This document shows, in pieces, positions 19,563 through 29,852 of a stretch of 64,000 bases of DNA (its first letter is position 1; each line of letters opens with the position of its first letter). A model generated the notes under the pieces. That model saw only the letters and a program-made list of their open reading frames with translations, made no database searches and was not told the DNA's origin. The DNA is from Leptotrichia massiliensis (GTDB taxonomy: Bacteria > Fusobacteriota > Fusobacteriia > Fusobacteriales > Leptotrichiaceae), in NCBI RefSeq assembly GCF_900104625.1, contig NZ_FNVZ01000004.1:1-64000 (forward strand). Direction: 5' to 3'. Both the position numbers and the translations under genes were made by a program.

Positions 19563-19731
19563 AAAAATACCTTCCTTTTCTCTTAGTCTTTCCAAAAATT
19601 ATAACAAATCATTTGATAGTCAAATTTTTGAAATTATAGGGATATTATAACATTTTGTAATGAATATTCAAAATTTTTTTAGTATTTTTATCAATATTTT
19701 TAATTTTCATTAGATTATTGTTAATGTTTTT

Positions 19732-20544
19732 CTATCCTAATTTAAATACTTCCTCTTCAAAATGCCTTATCATTTCTCCATCAAAAAATTTTGACATTTC
19801 TTTTTCCATCATATCCACAAACAAATATTCACTTTCAAAATGTCCTACATCTACGAGAATCTTTCCATCTTCCAGAGCATCCAAAGCTTCATGATATCTC
19901 AAATCTCCAGTCAAGAAAACATCAATTTTATCTGCAATATCATGTAAAAATGAGCTTCCACCACCTGTAACAAGTCCAATTTTACGTACATAAGCATTTT
20001 TATCTCCAACATATCTTACATAGCTTATTCCAAGCGAATCCTTTATTCTTTCAAGCAGATCTCCCAGTTTCATTGTTTTGTTCAATACTTTTATTCTGGC
20101 AAGCCCGCCATGTACATGCTCCATTTTACGTTTTATTGGGTTATAATCATCAAATTTTTGCTCGTTATAAATTATTTTTTCTCCATTTAAATTTAATTTG
20201 TCCATTATAAAGTCATTCAAACCATTAATAGCAAAGTCAGCATTTGTATGAATTGAGTAAACTGCTATTCTATTTTCCATCAATTTTAAAAGTTTTCTTC
20301 CATGTGAAGTTTCATTTGTAATTCGTTTCAAGCCAGAAAAAATTACTGGATGATGTGAAATTATCAAATCTATATTTTTATCTATCGCCTTTTGTACAAC
20401 TTTTTCAGTAACATCTAGACAAAACAATACTTTGTTTACTTCTCTTGTGTTATCTCCTATCAAAAGCCCCACGTTGTCCCAGTCTTCTGCAATTCTTGGA
20501 CTAAAAATTGTATGTAGTTCTCCCATTATTTCCCAAAGTTTCAT
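19732..20544 (-). CDS. Nif3-like dinuclear metal-centre protein (YbgI/YqfO family)
   Basis: This 270-residue protein is a Nif3-family member, a hexameric protein with a two-metal site of uncertain reaction (annotated in places as GTP cyclohydrolase type 2). The metal ligands are visible: HHPVIFSGLK with the two histidines, and GHFESEYLF near the C-terminus with H and E. The length is that of the short form without the inserted PII-like domain. It follows the sigma-like gene by 26 bases and belongs to the dnaG-rpoD gene neighbourhood, as in Firmicutes. Confidence 0.9.
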   Translation of the reverse strand: MKLWEIMGELHTIFSPRIAEDWDNVGLLIGDNTREVNKVLFCLDVTEKVVQKAIDKNIDLIISHHPVIFSGLKRITNETSHGRKLLKLMENRIAVYSIHTNADFAINGLNDFIMDKLNLNGEKIIYNEQKFDDYNPIKRKMEHVHGGLARIKVLNKTMKLGDLLERIKDSLGISYVRYVGDKNAYVRKIGLVTGGGSSFLHDIADKIDVFLTGDLRYHEALDALEDGKILVDVGHFESEYLFVDMMEKEMSKFFDGEMIRHFEEEVFKLG

Positions 20545-20570
20545 AATTATTTTTCCCTTTCGTAATTTAA

Positions 20571-21521
20571 TTAATTTATTGTATAATCCGTTGCTTCACT
20601 ATTTTCCACAAAATCATTTCTCATTAAATCAATTGACAATTTGTTAAGAGCCTTTTCCTTTAAAATCTTCACATTGTGACTTGCTATATTTAGTGATTTT
20701 GCAATTTCCTTTTCTGTATACACTTTATCATCTAGTCCATAAGTCATTACCAAAATCTGTTCATCTAGATAATTCAATTTTTTTGGAATATTTTCTAAGA
20801 TATACATTTGTGTAATTTTATCGGCTTTCTCCAATATTTGTGTATTTCCGATTAACTCTTCAGGCTCTACTTCGTCAAACAATTTTTCAAGCTGTTCAAT
20901 ATATTCTGTTGAAACATTCATTTGCTTACTAATTTCATCCATTGAAAATCCCATACTTCTATCAACTTTTACTTTTAAATATAATATATACGATAATTCA
21001 GACGATTTAATATCCTTTAAAAGATTTTTCTGAAATTCTAAAATATACTTTACAGCAAAATTTTTCACAAAAAATTCAGGCTCTTTTGTAATTTCCATAA
21101 TTTTATTATAATAATTCAAGCCTGACATAATCCCAAGTGTAGCTTCCTGAACTGTATCCAAAAATGAAAATCCATATTTTGAGTAAAGCAAGCTTTCTTT
21201 TACTGCAATTTTTAAATATTTATCAATTAATTCTTCCTTTTCTTCCCCAGTTTCACTTTTTTTCTCAAGATCTTCGTATTTTTCCTTTATGTTTTCCAAA
21301 TACAATTTTATTGTATCTTTTTCTTCAATAAATATATTTTCATCTTCTAAAACAATAAAATCACTTCCATCAGTTGAAGTCCTAACTTCTGGAATGTTTT
21401 CCAAATGAATAAATTTTAAAAACTCAAAAAAATCATCATCGTTCATTGTATAATTTTCTATAATTTTTTCAAAGCTAAAACTTCCTTTTTTTCTAATATC
21501 TTCAAAAATATCTTTTAACAT
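20571..21521 (-). CDS. RpoD-like sigma-70 paralogue with a degenerate region 2
   Basis: This 316-residue protein resembles the neighbouring RpoD in outline. A region-1-like N-terminus is followed by LIDKYLKIAVKE...GFSFLDTVQEATLGIMSGLNYY, which parallels Rpo[13 protein letters not shown]...[22 protein letters not shown] (region 2.1-2.2). Near the C-terminus, LNYLDEQILVMTYGLDD...TEKEIAKSLNIASHNVKILKEKALNKL parallels region 4. The region 2.3-2.4 aromatic block [13 protein letters not shown], which melts and reads the -10, is replaced by EFFVKNFAVKYILEFQKNL. It may bind RNA polymerase without normal -10 use, or have its own promoters. It takes the place that trmK holds between rpoD and nif3 in Firmicutes. 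Confidence 0.7.
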   Translation of the reverse strand: MLKDIFEDIRKKGSFSFEKIIENYTMNDDDFFEFLKFIHLENIPEVRTSTDGSDFIVLEDENIFIEEKDTIKLYLENIKEKYEDLEKKSETGEEKEELIDKYLKIAVKESLLYSKYGFSFLDTVQEATLGIMSGLNYYNKIMEITKEPEFFVKNFAVKYILEFQKNLLKDIKSSELSYILYLKVKVDRSMGFSMDEISKQMNVSTEYIEQLEKLFDEVEPEELIGNTQILEKADKITQMYILENIPKKLNYLDEQILVMTYGLDDKVYTEKEIAKSLNIASHNVKILKEKALNKLSIDLMRNDFVENSEATDYTIN

Positions 21522-21573
21522 CCTTTTCTTTCTCCCGTTAGTCTTAATATCTAAAAAGAGCTAAATAATACCT

Positions 21574-22752
21574 TTAGCTCCTGTAATCTTCCAATTTTTT
21601 TCTTCTACTTGGGTGTCTTAATTTTCTTAATGCTTTTACCTCAATCTGTCTGATTCGCTCTCTTGTAACATTAAATATTTTTCCAACTTCCTCCAGTGTT
21701 TTTTGAGAACCGTCATCCAATCCATATCTATATCTGAGTACCATCTCTTCTCGCTCATTTAATGTTTTTAAAACTTCGTCAAGCTGCTCTTTTAACAAAA
21801 CTCTTGTTGTTGCATCATAAGGATTTGCAAATTTGTCATCTTCTACAAAATCTCCAAGTTCGCTGTCTTCTTCACTTCCAACTGGTGTTTCAAGTGAAAT
21901 TGGATCCTGATTCATTTCCAAAATACTTTTTACCTTTTCTACTGGTAATTCTAGTTTTTCAGCCAGTTCCTCAGCTGTTGGCTCTTTTCCAGTTTCCTGT
22001 AAAATAATACGGCTTTCCTTTTTGATTTTGTTAATTGTTTCAATCATATGAACAGGTATTCTTATTGTTCTTCCCTGATCTGCAATTGCACGTGTTATAG
22101 CCTGTCTAATCCACCAAGTTGCATAAGTTGAAAATTTGAATCCTTTTTCATATTCAAATTTTTCTACGGCTTTCATAAGACCCATATTTCCCTCTTGAAT
22201 TAAATCCAGCATTTTTAAACCACGATTTGTATGCTTTTTAGCAATACTTACAACAAGTCTTAAATTTGATTCAATTAATTTTTGTTTTGCCTCCTCTTCT
22301 CCATTTAAAACTCTTTGAGCGTAGTCAATTTCCTCTTCATAGCTAAGTAATGGAATTTGTCCAATTTCACGCAAGTACATTTTAATCGGCTCATCCACAT
22401 CCATACTTTCTGCCATTTTCAATAGATCTGTCTGTAATAATTTATCCACTTCCGAATCGTCGATTTCACTCTCTACAAATTCATCATGCGAATCTTCAAA
22501 ATCTGATATTTCTAGTTTTTCAATATCCTCTAAAGAATCAGGGACTTTTAATAAGTCTTCTTTTTCTTTTTTAGTATCGACAATTTGAATACCATCATCA
22601 GTTAATTTTTTTATTAACTGCTCGATTTTCTCTGTTGAAAATCCAATAGATAAAACAGAATTTATTTCTTCGTAACTTACAATTTTTTGTTCTCGTGCCT
22701 GTTTTATAAAATTTGCGAGACTATTTTTTAAATTTTGTTTTTTATCAGACAT
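21574..22752 (-). CDS. rpoD: Primary sigma factor RpoD (sigma-70/SigA)
   Basis: RpoD directs RNA polymerase to housekeeping promoters. The 392-residue protein has a short region 1, region 1.2-2.1 at [19 protein letters not shown], the region 2 hallmark [22 protein letters not shown] (cited here only as [13 protein letters not shown]), region 3 at [13 protein letters not shown] and region 4 with [20 protein letters not shown]. It starts with an AAGGAGA ribosome site located inside the 3' end of dnaG, overlapping it by eight bases. This is the classical dnaG-rpoD macromolecular-synthesis arrangement. Certain assignment. Confidence 0.98.
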   Translation of the reverse strand: MSDKKQNLKNSLANFIKQAREQKIVSYEEINSVLSIGFSTEKIEQLIKKLTDDGIQIVDTKKEKEDLLKVPDSLEDIEKLEISDFEDSHDEFVESEIDDSEVDKLLQTDLLKMAESMDVDEPIKMYLREIGQIPLLSYEEEIDYAQRVLNGEEEAKQKLIESNLRLVVSIAKKHTNRGLKMLDLIQEGNMGLMKAVEKFEYEKGFKFSTYATWWIRQAITRAIADQGRTIRIPVHMIETINKIKKESRIILQETGKEPTAEELAEKLELPVEKVKSILEMNQDPISLETPVGSEEDSELGDFVEDDKFANPYDATTRVLLKEQLDEVLKTLNEREEMVLRYRYGLDDGSQKTLEEVGKIFNVTRERIRQIEVKALRKLRHPSRRKKLEDYRS

Positions 22753-24568
22753 ACCCCTGTCTCCTTATCAATATAAATTCATCATATACTTTTTCAATTT
22801 CATCAATTTTACTAATATTTTCTAACTTTGCTAATATTTTTTTTAATTTAAGTTTCTTTATTTTATCATTCTTTTCATCAATTTTTTTTCTTTCCTCATC
22901 TATTTCACGTTTAAGCCAACCAGAATAAATTTCTTTAAAATAACTCTCCTCATCGTTAATATCATTATCTCCCCGTAATTTCAACTTTGTAATAATTTCT
23001 CTTTTTTCTTCAGAAATATCTGTTTTATCAAGCTGTATTATATCAAAATTTATTCTTTTTAATTTTTCTATCAGTTCGCTAAATATTGAATAACTAAACT
23101 TTTTATTTAGTAATTCTTCACACTTTTCTCTTTCAGAATTGTAAAACTCCAAAATATAAGTGAGTGTCTGTTCTTCCAGCTCAATATCTAAGTCTTTTTT
23201 CTCCTTTTTATATTGAACTTTCTGGTTTTCGTAATTTATTCTTTTTTTTCGTTTTGGAGTTTCTTTTGATAAATCCTTTAACTCCTCTTTTACAATAAAT
23301 TCATTAATATTAAAATTGGTTGATAATTTTTGTAAATAGAGATTTTTAGTAAGATTGTTTGTAACATTGGAAAAAAATGGCTTTAATCTTTCAATAAATT
23401 TTCTTTCACCACTTATATCTTCCAAATCCAAATCCTTTGAAGCCTCTTTAGTTAAAAAATCAAATACTTCCTCCGATTTTTTTACAACTTCTATAAACGC
23501 TTTTTTCCCATTTTTTCTCAAGAATTCATCAGGATCCTTTTCATTACCATCCATAACAAGACATTTTACATCAAAATCATATTTTTTCAAAATATAGCTT
23601 GCCTTTATGACTGCGTTTTTCCCAGCTTCATCATTATCATATGAAATCAAAATTTTATCTGTGTACTTTTTTAAAAGCTGTGCCTGCTCTTCAGTAAATG
23701 ATGTACCAAGACTTGCTACGGCATTCTCAAAGCCATTTTTCTGAGCTGTCAATACATCTAGATAACCTTCCATCAACATTGCAAAACCTTTTTTTTTAAT
23801 ATTTTCTCCTTGGTACTTTATTCCGAAAAGCTCATTTCCTTTTTTAAAAATAGGCGAATCTGGTGAATTTAGATATTTAGGCAAATTAGTATTTTTGTCA
23901 ATTATACGCCCACCAAATCCTACAATTTGAGAATCAGTATTATAAATAGGAAAAATTATCCTGTTTCTAAAGGTATCATAAATTTCGCCATTTTCATTTC
24001 TTTTGACAAGTCCTAGATCCATTATTTTTATTTCAGAAAATTCCTTTTTTAACAAATATTGAAACAAGTCATCACGAGTATTTGAAGCAAATCCAATTCC
24101 AAACTTTTTTATATCTTCAATAGAAAAATTACGTTCTTTCATATATTCTAATGCTTCGTTGGCTTTTTCAATGTTTTCCTTAAAAAATACCAAGGCTTCG
24201 TTCATTATGTCAAAATATTCTTTATTAGCCGATTTTCTTCTAATAATTTCTTGATTAATTGTCTGATATGCTCTATTTTTTTTTAGTGGAATATTATACT
24301 TTCTTGACAATTCATCCACTGCCTGCACAAAACTGATATCATTAATTTTCATATAAAATGAAATTACATTTCCGCCAATCTGTGTACTAAAATCTTTAAA
24401 AATATTTTTTACTGGACTAACTGTAAATGATGGGGTCTTTTCATCTTTAAAAGGAGATAGCCCTTTATAATTTGAACCTGTCTTTTTTAAATTTACATAT
24501 TCTCCAATCACTTGAACAATATCCAAATTATCAATTAATTTTTGTATCTCTTTTTCATCATAAATCAT
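22745..24568 (-). CDS. dnaG: DNA primase DnaG
   Basis: DnaG lays the RNA primers for replication. The 607-residue protein has the expected order: an N-terminal zinc-finger region, the catalytic core with [23 protein letters not shown] (motif EGYLD-x-L) and [12 protein letters not shown], the TOPRIM acidic residues, then a helicase-binding C-terminal domain rich in Lys/Glu. In the zinc region only the [14 protein letters not shown] part is typical; the CHC2 cysteines are not apparent (residues 36-45 read [10 protein letters not shown]), unlike E. coli. It starts from its own promoter (24622-24649) and overlaps rpoD by eight bases. Confidence 0.95.
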   Translation of the reverse strand: MIYDEKEIQKLIDNLDIVQVIGEYVNLKKTGSNYKGLSPFKDEKTPSFTVSPVKNIFKDFSTQIGGNVISFYMKINDISFVQAVDELSRKYNIPLKKNRAYQTINQEIIRRKSANKEYFDIMNEALVFFKENIEKANEALEYMKERNFSIEDIKKFGIGFASNTRDDLFQYLLKKEFSEIKIMDLGLVKRNENGEIYDTFRNRIIFPIYNTDSQIVGFGGRIIDKNTNLPKYLNSPDSPIFKKGNELFGIKYQGENIKKKGFAMLMEGYLDVLTAQKNGFENAVASLGTSFTEEQAQLLKKYTDKILISYDNDEAGKNAVIKASYILKKYDFDVKCLVMDGNEKDPDEFLRKNGKKAFIEVVKKSEEVFDFLTKEASKDLDLEDISGERKFIERLKPFFSNVTNNLTKNLYLQKLSTNFNINEFIVKEELKDLSKETPKRKKRINYENQKVQYKKEKKDLDIELEEQTLTYILEFYNSEREKCEELLNKKFSYSIFSELIEKLKRINFDIIQLDKTDISEEKREIITKLKLRGDNDINDEESYFKEIYSGWLKREIDEERKKIDEKNDKIKKLKLKKILAKLENISKIDEIEKVYDEFILIRRQGYV

Positions 24569-24621
24569 TATTTTTTATTCCTCCATCAAAAAACAGCTTT
24601 ATAAAAAATATTTACACTATT

Positions 24622-24649
24622 AGTATAATTTGTTTTTCTAAATAGTCAA
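24622..24649 (-). promoter_or_regulatory. dnaG-rpoD operon promoter
   Basis: On the minus strand TTGACT (24649-24644) is followed after 16 bases by TATACT (24627-24622), about 55 bases before the dnaG ATG, which has a TGGAGGA ribosome site. Confidence 0.65.
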
Positions 24650-24668
24650 TACTTTGTAAATAAATTTT

Positions 24669-24875
24669 TTAATTTTCTGTATGTTCTTCATCAATTTCAC
24701 GAATAACTTCTACTTCGTCATCCATTATGTCCTTAAAAACTTCATCCATTATTTCCGATTTTTGTTTCCCTTTAGCAAATTCCTTTTTTGCAATTTTTCC
24801 TGAAACAATTGCAAGTTCGTATTTATTAGGTATTTTAGTCAATAGTTCATCTATTGTTATTTTTTCTTTTTTCAT
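24669..24875 (-). CDS. rpoZ: RNA polymerase omega subunit
   Basis: This 68-residue protein is the omega subunit, which helps beta-prime fold and joins the polymerase. TIDELLTKIPNKYELAIVSGKIAKK is the conserved core that contacts beta-prime, followed by an acidic tail. It lies 91 bases downstream of gmk on the same strand; the gmk-rpoZ pair is conserved in many bacteria. An AGGAGAA ribosome site supports the ATG. Confidence 0.9.
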   Translation of the reverse strand: MKKEKITIDELLTKIPNKYELAIVSGKIAKKEFAKGKQKSEIMDEVFKDIMDDEVEVIREIDEEHTEN

Positions 24876-24966
24876 TTTAAATTCTCCTCTTATATAATAA
24901 AACCACTTTAAAACAACATCTACGATTGTTAATTATATGTTTAATTTTAAAAGATTTCGAGTATAC

Positions 24967-25512
24967 TTATGAATTAATAATGTTTATCAATTCTTGACAA
25001 GACATTTCAATATCATCATTTATTATAGTGTAATCATATTTTGGTTCATATTCTAGCTCTTTTGCTGCATTTTTTAGGCGGAGTTGAATAACTTCTTCGC
25101 TGTCAGTCTTCCTATTGCGAAGTCTATTTTCCAACGTTTCCATATCTCTTGTACGAAAAAACACAAGAATAGCATCCTTTTTCTTTTCTTTCGCAATTAA
25201 TGCTCCTTGTACATCAATTTCCAGAATTACATTTAAACCTTTATTCAGATTACTCTCTACTACTTCCTTCAGTGTACCGTAATAATTACCATGAACATTT
25301 GCATATTCATAAAATTCATCATTATTTATTTTTTGTTCAAATATTTCCTTGGTTAAAAAAAAGTAGTCTTTTCCGTCGATTTCTCCGACTCTTGGCTGTC
25401 GAGTTGTAGCTGATATTGATAATGGGATATTTAGTCTATCTTTTACTAATTTTGTGACTGTTGATTTTCCTGAGCCAGATGGCCCTGAAACGATGATTAG
25501 TTTTCCTTTCAT
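24967..25512 (-). CDS. gmk: Guanylate kinase
   Basis: This enzyme converts GMP to GDP with ATP. The 181-residue protein has the P-loop SGPSGSGKST (9-18), the GMP-binding SISATTRQPRVGEIDGKDYFF segment (SATTRxPRxGE is diagnostic) and the NVILEIDVQGA strand. Length and motifs are standard. It is first in a pair with rpoZ. Confidence 0.97.
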   Translation of the reverse strand: MKGKLIIVSGPSGSGKSTVTKLVKDRLNIPLSISATTRQPRVGEIDGKDYFFLTKEIFEQKINNDEFYEYANVHGNYYGTLKEVVESNLNKGLNVILEIDVQGALIAKEKKKDAILVFFRTRDMETLENRLRNRKTDSEEVIQLRLKNAAKELEYEPKYDYTIINDDIEMSCQELINIINS

Positions 25513-25540
25513 TAAAAACCGCCTTTTATTTTTTACGCGA

Positions 25541-25575
25541 ATAAGGGAAATTCATATTCATAAATCTCCCTATTC
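25541..25575 (-). terminator. Hairpin after rpoC
   Basis: GAATAAGGGA and TCCCTATTC (25541-25575) can form a stem with further AAT/ATT pairing inside. It lies about 105 bases after the rpoC stop and upstream of gmk. There is no clean T-run, so it may be a weak terminator or a processing site. The rest of 25513-25681 shows nothing else. Confidence 0.4.
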
Positions 25576-25681
25576 ACAATATTTATACCGATAATCTAAT
25601 CCTAAAAATTTATTAGAATATCATACTCTAACATTTACTGTAAGTATTTTTTACAACAATTAAGCTATTTATCTAACTTAA

Positions 25682-28600
25682 TTATTCAACTTCTACTGTT
25701 TCTATAGTTTCATTGGAATTGTCTTTCAAAGCATCCAAAGTTTCTGTAGTTTCAACTTCTTCTCCGTTCGCTTCACTTTCAGTTCCTGTTGTTTCTTCTT
25801 CCACAATGTCATTTTTTAAGACTGCATCCAAATATTTATAGTCCTTAAATCCAGTTCCACCTGGTATTTTCTTACCAATAATTACATTTTCCTTAAGTCC
25901 TTCAAGTCTGTCTGTTTTACCTTCAACAGCAGCATTTGCAAGTACTTTTGTTGTTTCTTGGAATGATGATGCCGAAATGAAACTTTCTGTATTTACTGCG
26001 GCTTTTGTAATACCTTGAATTACTGGCTCATAAGTTGCTGGACGTTTCCCTTTTGAAATTAATATTTCATTTTCACGTTCTACAACTTTCTTATCAATTA
26101 ATTCGTCTTCTAGGAATAATGAATCTCCAGCTTCCTTAATCTTGATCTTTTGGAACATTTGTTTTACGATTATTTCAATATGCTTGTCATTAACCGCAAC
26201 CCCTTGCTCCCTATATACTTGCTGTACTGACTCAAGAATAAATTGCTGTGCTTCTACAAGCCCTTTTATTTTCAAAATATCATGTGGTGAAACAGGTCCA
26301 TCTGTTATTTTTGTACCTTTTTCGATTAACATTTCATTAGTTACAACTAAATGTTCTCCCACTGGAACTGTATATTCTTGGATCAGTTCCCCATTTTCAG
26401 GGTCTTCTATCAAGATTAATCTCATACCCTTTTTCTTTTTATCCGAGAAAACTACACGCCCTGCGACTTCTGATAAAATGGCTTTTCCTTTAGGATTTCT
26501 TGCCTCAAACAACTCTTGGACACGAGGAAGACCTCCTGTGATATCCTTATTTCCTTCTCCAGTTTTCAAGATTTTTGTAATAATTTGTCCTTTTTTTACT
26601 GTGTCTCCTTCATTTACCATCAAATATGCTCCATAAGGAACTGCATATTCCACTTTCTTGTCACCTTTTGTATAAATTATAATTCTAGGGTTGACATCAT
26701 TACTTTCTACAGGTTTTATTGCTACTTTTTCAGTAACCCCATATTTTACATCAATATTTTCTCTCACGTAAATATCTCTAAATTCTACTTTTCCTGCCAC
26801 AGAAGTAATAATCGGTATTTGATAAGGATCAAATTCTACCAGCACTTGCCCTTTCTTAACTGAATCTCCATCTTTCACATGCAAAGTTGAGCCTGATGGC
26901 ACTTCATATCTGTGTTTTCCTATTATCACACGTCCATTTTGTGAAACAACAATTTCTTTTCCTTCATCATTTACAAGTATGGAAATATCCTTAAGTTTAA
27001 CTTTTCCAGAAACATCAGCTTTGTAATCAGATTGAACAGACGCTGCCGTTGCTACCCCTCCAGTATGGAAAGTACGCATTGTAAGTTGTGTACCTGGCTC
27101 TCCAATTGATTGAGCCGCAATAACTCCAACTGCTTCACCTTTTAGGATTTCCTTATGGTTAGAAAGGTCTAATCCATAACATTTTTTACAAACTCCTTTT
27201 TCCAGTTTACAAGTTAAAGGCGTTCTTATTTCAACTTCACGAATATCTAATTCTTCAATCTTCTTAATTAAATCATCAGTTATCAAAGTATTTCTCTCAG
27301 CAATAACTTTTCCTTCATGAATCAAGTCTGTTGCCAAGTTTCTTCCATAAATTCTTTCACTTAATTTCTCGATTACTTCTCCAGCATCCATCAAATCTGA
27401 TACCACAATTCCGTGTTCGCATCCACAATCATCATGATTTACAATCACTTCGTGTGAAATATCAACAAGCCTTCTTGTTAAATATCCCGAATCCGCAGTT
27501 CTCAATGCTGTATCCGCAAGTCCTTTTCTTGCTCCGTGTGATGACATAAAGAATTCAAGAATATTAAGTCCTTCTCTAAAGTTAGCTTTGATTGGCATTT
27601 CGATAATACGACCTTGCGTATCTGCCATAAGTCCACGCATTCCACCAAGTTGACGCATTTGTGCAATTGATCCTCTGGCTCCAGAGTTTGCCATCATATA
27701 AACTGGATTAAATTCATCTAGATTATCCATCATTGCCTTAGTTACCTTTGAAACAGCTTCATCCCATATAGCAACTGTTCTTCTGTATCTTTCTGCATCG
27801 ATAATTTCACCAGATTTATACTGTTCTTCAATTTCGGCCACTTCATTTTCAGCTTTTTCCAAAATAGTTTTTTTACTTTCTGGAATTTCCAAATCCTCAA
27901 TTCCAACAGTAATCCCCGCAAGTGTTCCATAATGGAATCCAAATGCTTTAATTTTATCCAATAATTCTGATGTTTTTTCAAATCCAAATTTTTTATATAA
28001 TTCAGCGATTAATTTTCCTAATTCACCTTTACCAAAAGTCTTTGTGTAATCTCTCACTTCTTTTGGAAGCATTGTATTAAACATAAGACGTCCTGGTGTA
28101 GTTTGAACTATTTCTCCATCAATTCTCACATTTACAAGTGCGTGAACTGCAACTTGCCCATTTTGATAGGCTGTGATTAACTGATTTTTGTTAGAGAACG
28201 ATTTCCCTTCTCCCTTAACACCTTTTCTTTCCTTTGTCATATAATAACATCCCATTACCATATCTTGTGATGGAACCGCTATTGGTCTACCACTTGATGG
28301 TGCAATAATGTTATTTGTTGCGAGCATCAATAATTTTGCTTCCATTTGTGCTTCTTGTGACAATACTAAATGCACTGCCATTTGGTCTCCATCAAAATCT
28401 GCATTAAAAGCAGAACATACAAGTGGATGAAGTCTTATAGCTTTTCCTTCAATCAATGTTGGCTCAAAGGCTTGAATTGAAAGTCTATGTAATGTTGGTG
28501 CCCTATTTAAAAGAACTGGGTGATTTTTAATAATTTCTTCAATTAATTCCCATACATTTTCGTCTTCTTCTTCAACCATTTTCTTAGCCACTTTTATATT

Positions 28601-29743
28601 TGAGGCAAGTTCCCTTTTTACAAGTTCTCTCATTAAAAATGGTTTATACAACTCAAGTGCCATTTTTTTAGGAAGTCCACATTGATTCATTTTCAAGTTT
28701 GGTCCAACGACGATAACCGATCTTCCTGAATAATCAACACGTTTTCCCAAAAGATTTTGTCTGAAACGCCCTTGTTTACCTTTTAACATATCAGAAAGCG
28801 ATTTTAATTCCCTGTTATTTTGTGTAACAACTGGTTTCCCACGTCTACCATTGTCAATTAATGCATCAACTGCTTCCTGAAGCATTCTTTTTTCATTTTT
28901 TATTACAATTTCAGGTGCTTTTATTGACATTAATTTTTTAAGTCTTATATTTCTGTTGATTACTCTTCTGTATAAATCATTCAAGTCAGAAGTGGCAAAT
29001 CTTCCACCATCTAACTGAACCATTGGACGTAAATCCGCAGGAATTACAGGCAGTACAGTCATAATCATCCATTCTGGTCTATTTCCAGCTTCTATCAAAT
29101 CTCTTACTACTTTTAATCTTTTTATAACTTTTCTTCTTTTTTGAGTAGAATGTTCTGTATCCATCTCATCTTGAAGTTTTTTCTCTAATTCAAGTAAATC
29201 AATTTCTTCAAGCAAAGCTAGAACTCCTTCAGCTCCCATTTTTGCTGTAAATTCATTTTTAAATTGACTTTCTTGCATTTTAAATTCACGTTCAGTTAAA
29301 ATTTCGCCTTTTTGAAGTCCAGTTTCTCCTGGATCAGTTACAATGTATCTTGAAAAATACAGAACTGACTCAAGTTCCTTCGTACTGATTCCCAATAAAA
29401 GGCTCATTTTATTAGGCGTACCTTTAGAATACCAGATATGTGCAATTGGTGTAGCAAGTTTAATATGTCCCATTCTTTCACGTCTAACTTTTGAAGTTGT
29501 CACTTCAACACCACATTTTTCACATACCATGCCTTTGTAACGCATTCTCTTGTACTTCCCGCAGGCACACTCATAATCTTTAGACGGCCCAAATATTCTC
29601 TCACAGAATAATCCGTCCATTTCAGGTTTTAAAGTTCTATAATTTATTGTTTCGGCTTTTGTAATTTCACCATACGACCATTCCAAAATCTTTTCTGGCG
29701 ATGCCAATTTTATTTGAATACTGTCAAAATCTCTTATACTCAT
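25682..29743 (-). CDS. rpoC: RNA polymerase beta-prime subunit
   Basis: This 1353-residue protein is the catalytic beta-prime subunit. The N-terminal zinc ribbon [21 protein letters not shown] and the absolutely conserved active-site motif NADFDGDQM, which holds the catalytic Mg, are both present. The second zinc site (CGCEHG...[13 protein letters not shown]) and the trigger-loop region ending in [19 protein letters not shown] are also seen. An acidic tail of about 45 residues ends the protein. It starts with a GAGGAGG ribosome site 109 bases after rpoB and is co-transcribed with it. Confidence 0.99.
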   Translation of the reverse strand: MSIRDFDSIQIKLASPEKILEWSYGEITKAETINYRTLKPEMDGLFCERIFGPSKDYECACGKYKRMRYKGMVCEKCGVEVTTSKVRRERMGHIKLATPIAHIWYSKGTPNKMSLLLGISTKELESVLYFSRYIVTDPGETGLQKGEILTEREFKMQESQFKNEFTAKMGAEGVLALLEEIDLLELEKKLQDEMDTEHSTQKRRKVIKRLKVVRDLIEAGNRPEWMIMTVLPVIPADLRPMVQLDGGRFATSDLNDLYRRVINRNIRLKKLMSIKAPEIVIKNEKRMLQEAVDALIDNGRRGKPVVTQNNRELKSLSDMLKGKQGRFRQNLLGKRVDYSGRSVIVVGPNLKMNQCGLPKKMALELYKPFLMRELVKRELASNIKVAKKMVEEEDENVWELIEEIIKNHPVLLNRAPTLHRLSIQAFEPTLIEGKAIRLHPLVCSAFNADFDGDQMAVHLVLSQEAQMEAKLLMLATNNIIAPSSGRPIAVPSQDMVMGCYYMTKERKGVKGEGKSFSNKNQLITAYQNGQVAVHALVNVRIDGEIVQTTPGRLMFNTMLPKEVRDYTKTFGKGELGKLIAELYKKFGFEKTSELLDKIKAFGFHYGTLAGITVGIEDLEIPESKKTILEKAENEVAEIEEQYKSGEIIDAERYRRTVAIWDEAVSKVTKAMMDNLDEFNPVYMMANSGARGSIAQMRQLGGMRGLMADTQGRIIEMPIKANFREGLNILEFFMSSHGARKGLADTALRTADSGYLTRRLVDISHEVIVNHDDCGCEHGIVVSDLMDAGEVIEKLSERIYGRNLATDLIHEGKVIAERNTLITDDLIKKIEELDIREVEIRTPLTCKLEKGVCKKCYGLDLSNHKEILKGEAVGVIAAQSIGEPGTQLTMRTFHTGGVATAASVQSDYKADVSGKVKLKDISILVNDEGKEIVVSQNGRVIIGKHRYEVPSGSTLHVKDGDSVKKGQVLVEFDPYQIPIITSVAGKVEFRDIYVRENIDVKYGVTEKVAIKPVESNDVNPRIIIYTKGDKKVEYAVPYGAYLMVNEGDTVKKGQIITKILKTGEGNKDITGGLPRVQELFEARNPKGKAILSEVAGRVVFSDKKKKGMRLILIEDPENGELIQEYTVPVGEHLVVTNEMLIEKGTKITDGPVSPHDILKIKGLVEAQQFILESVQQVYREQGVAVNDKHIEIIVKQMFQKIKIKEAGDSLFLEDELIDKKVVERENEILISKGKRPATYEPVIQGITKAAVNTESFISASSFQETTKVLANAAVEGKTDRLEGLKENVIIGKKIPGGTGFKDYKYLDAVLKNDIVEEETTGTESEANGEEVETTETLDALKDNSNETIETVEVE

Positions 29744-29852
29744 TCGTTAAGAGCCTCCTCTATTCTTTAATTCCACTTTTTTTGGAAAGTAAAGTGGGAA
29801 AACTTTTTATATTCCAATTTTAAATTTAAAAATCTGTTTTAATCATTTTTTT

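Noticed and set aside
26142-26863. Plus-strand open frames opposite rpoC and rpoB
   Set aside because: They are antisense to strongly conserved coding sequence and have no start signals or recognisable domains.
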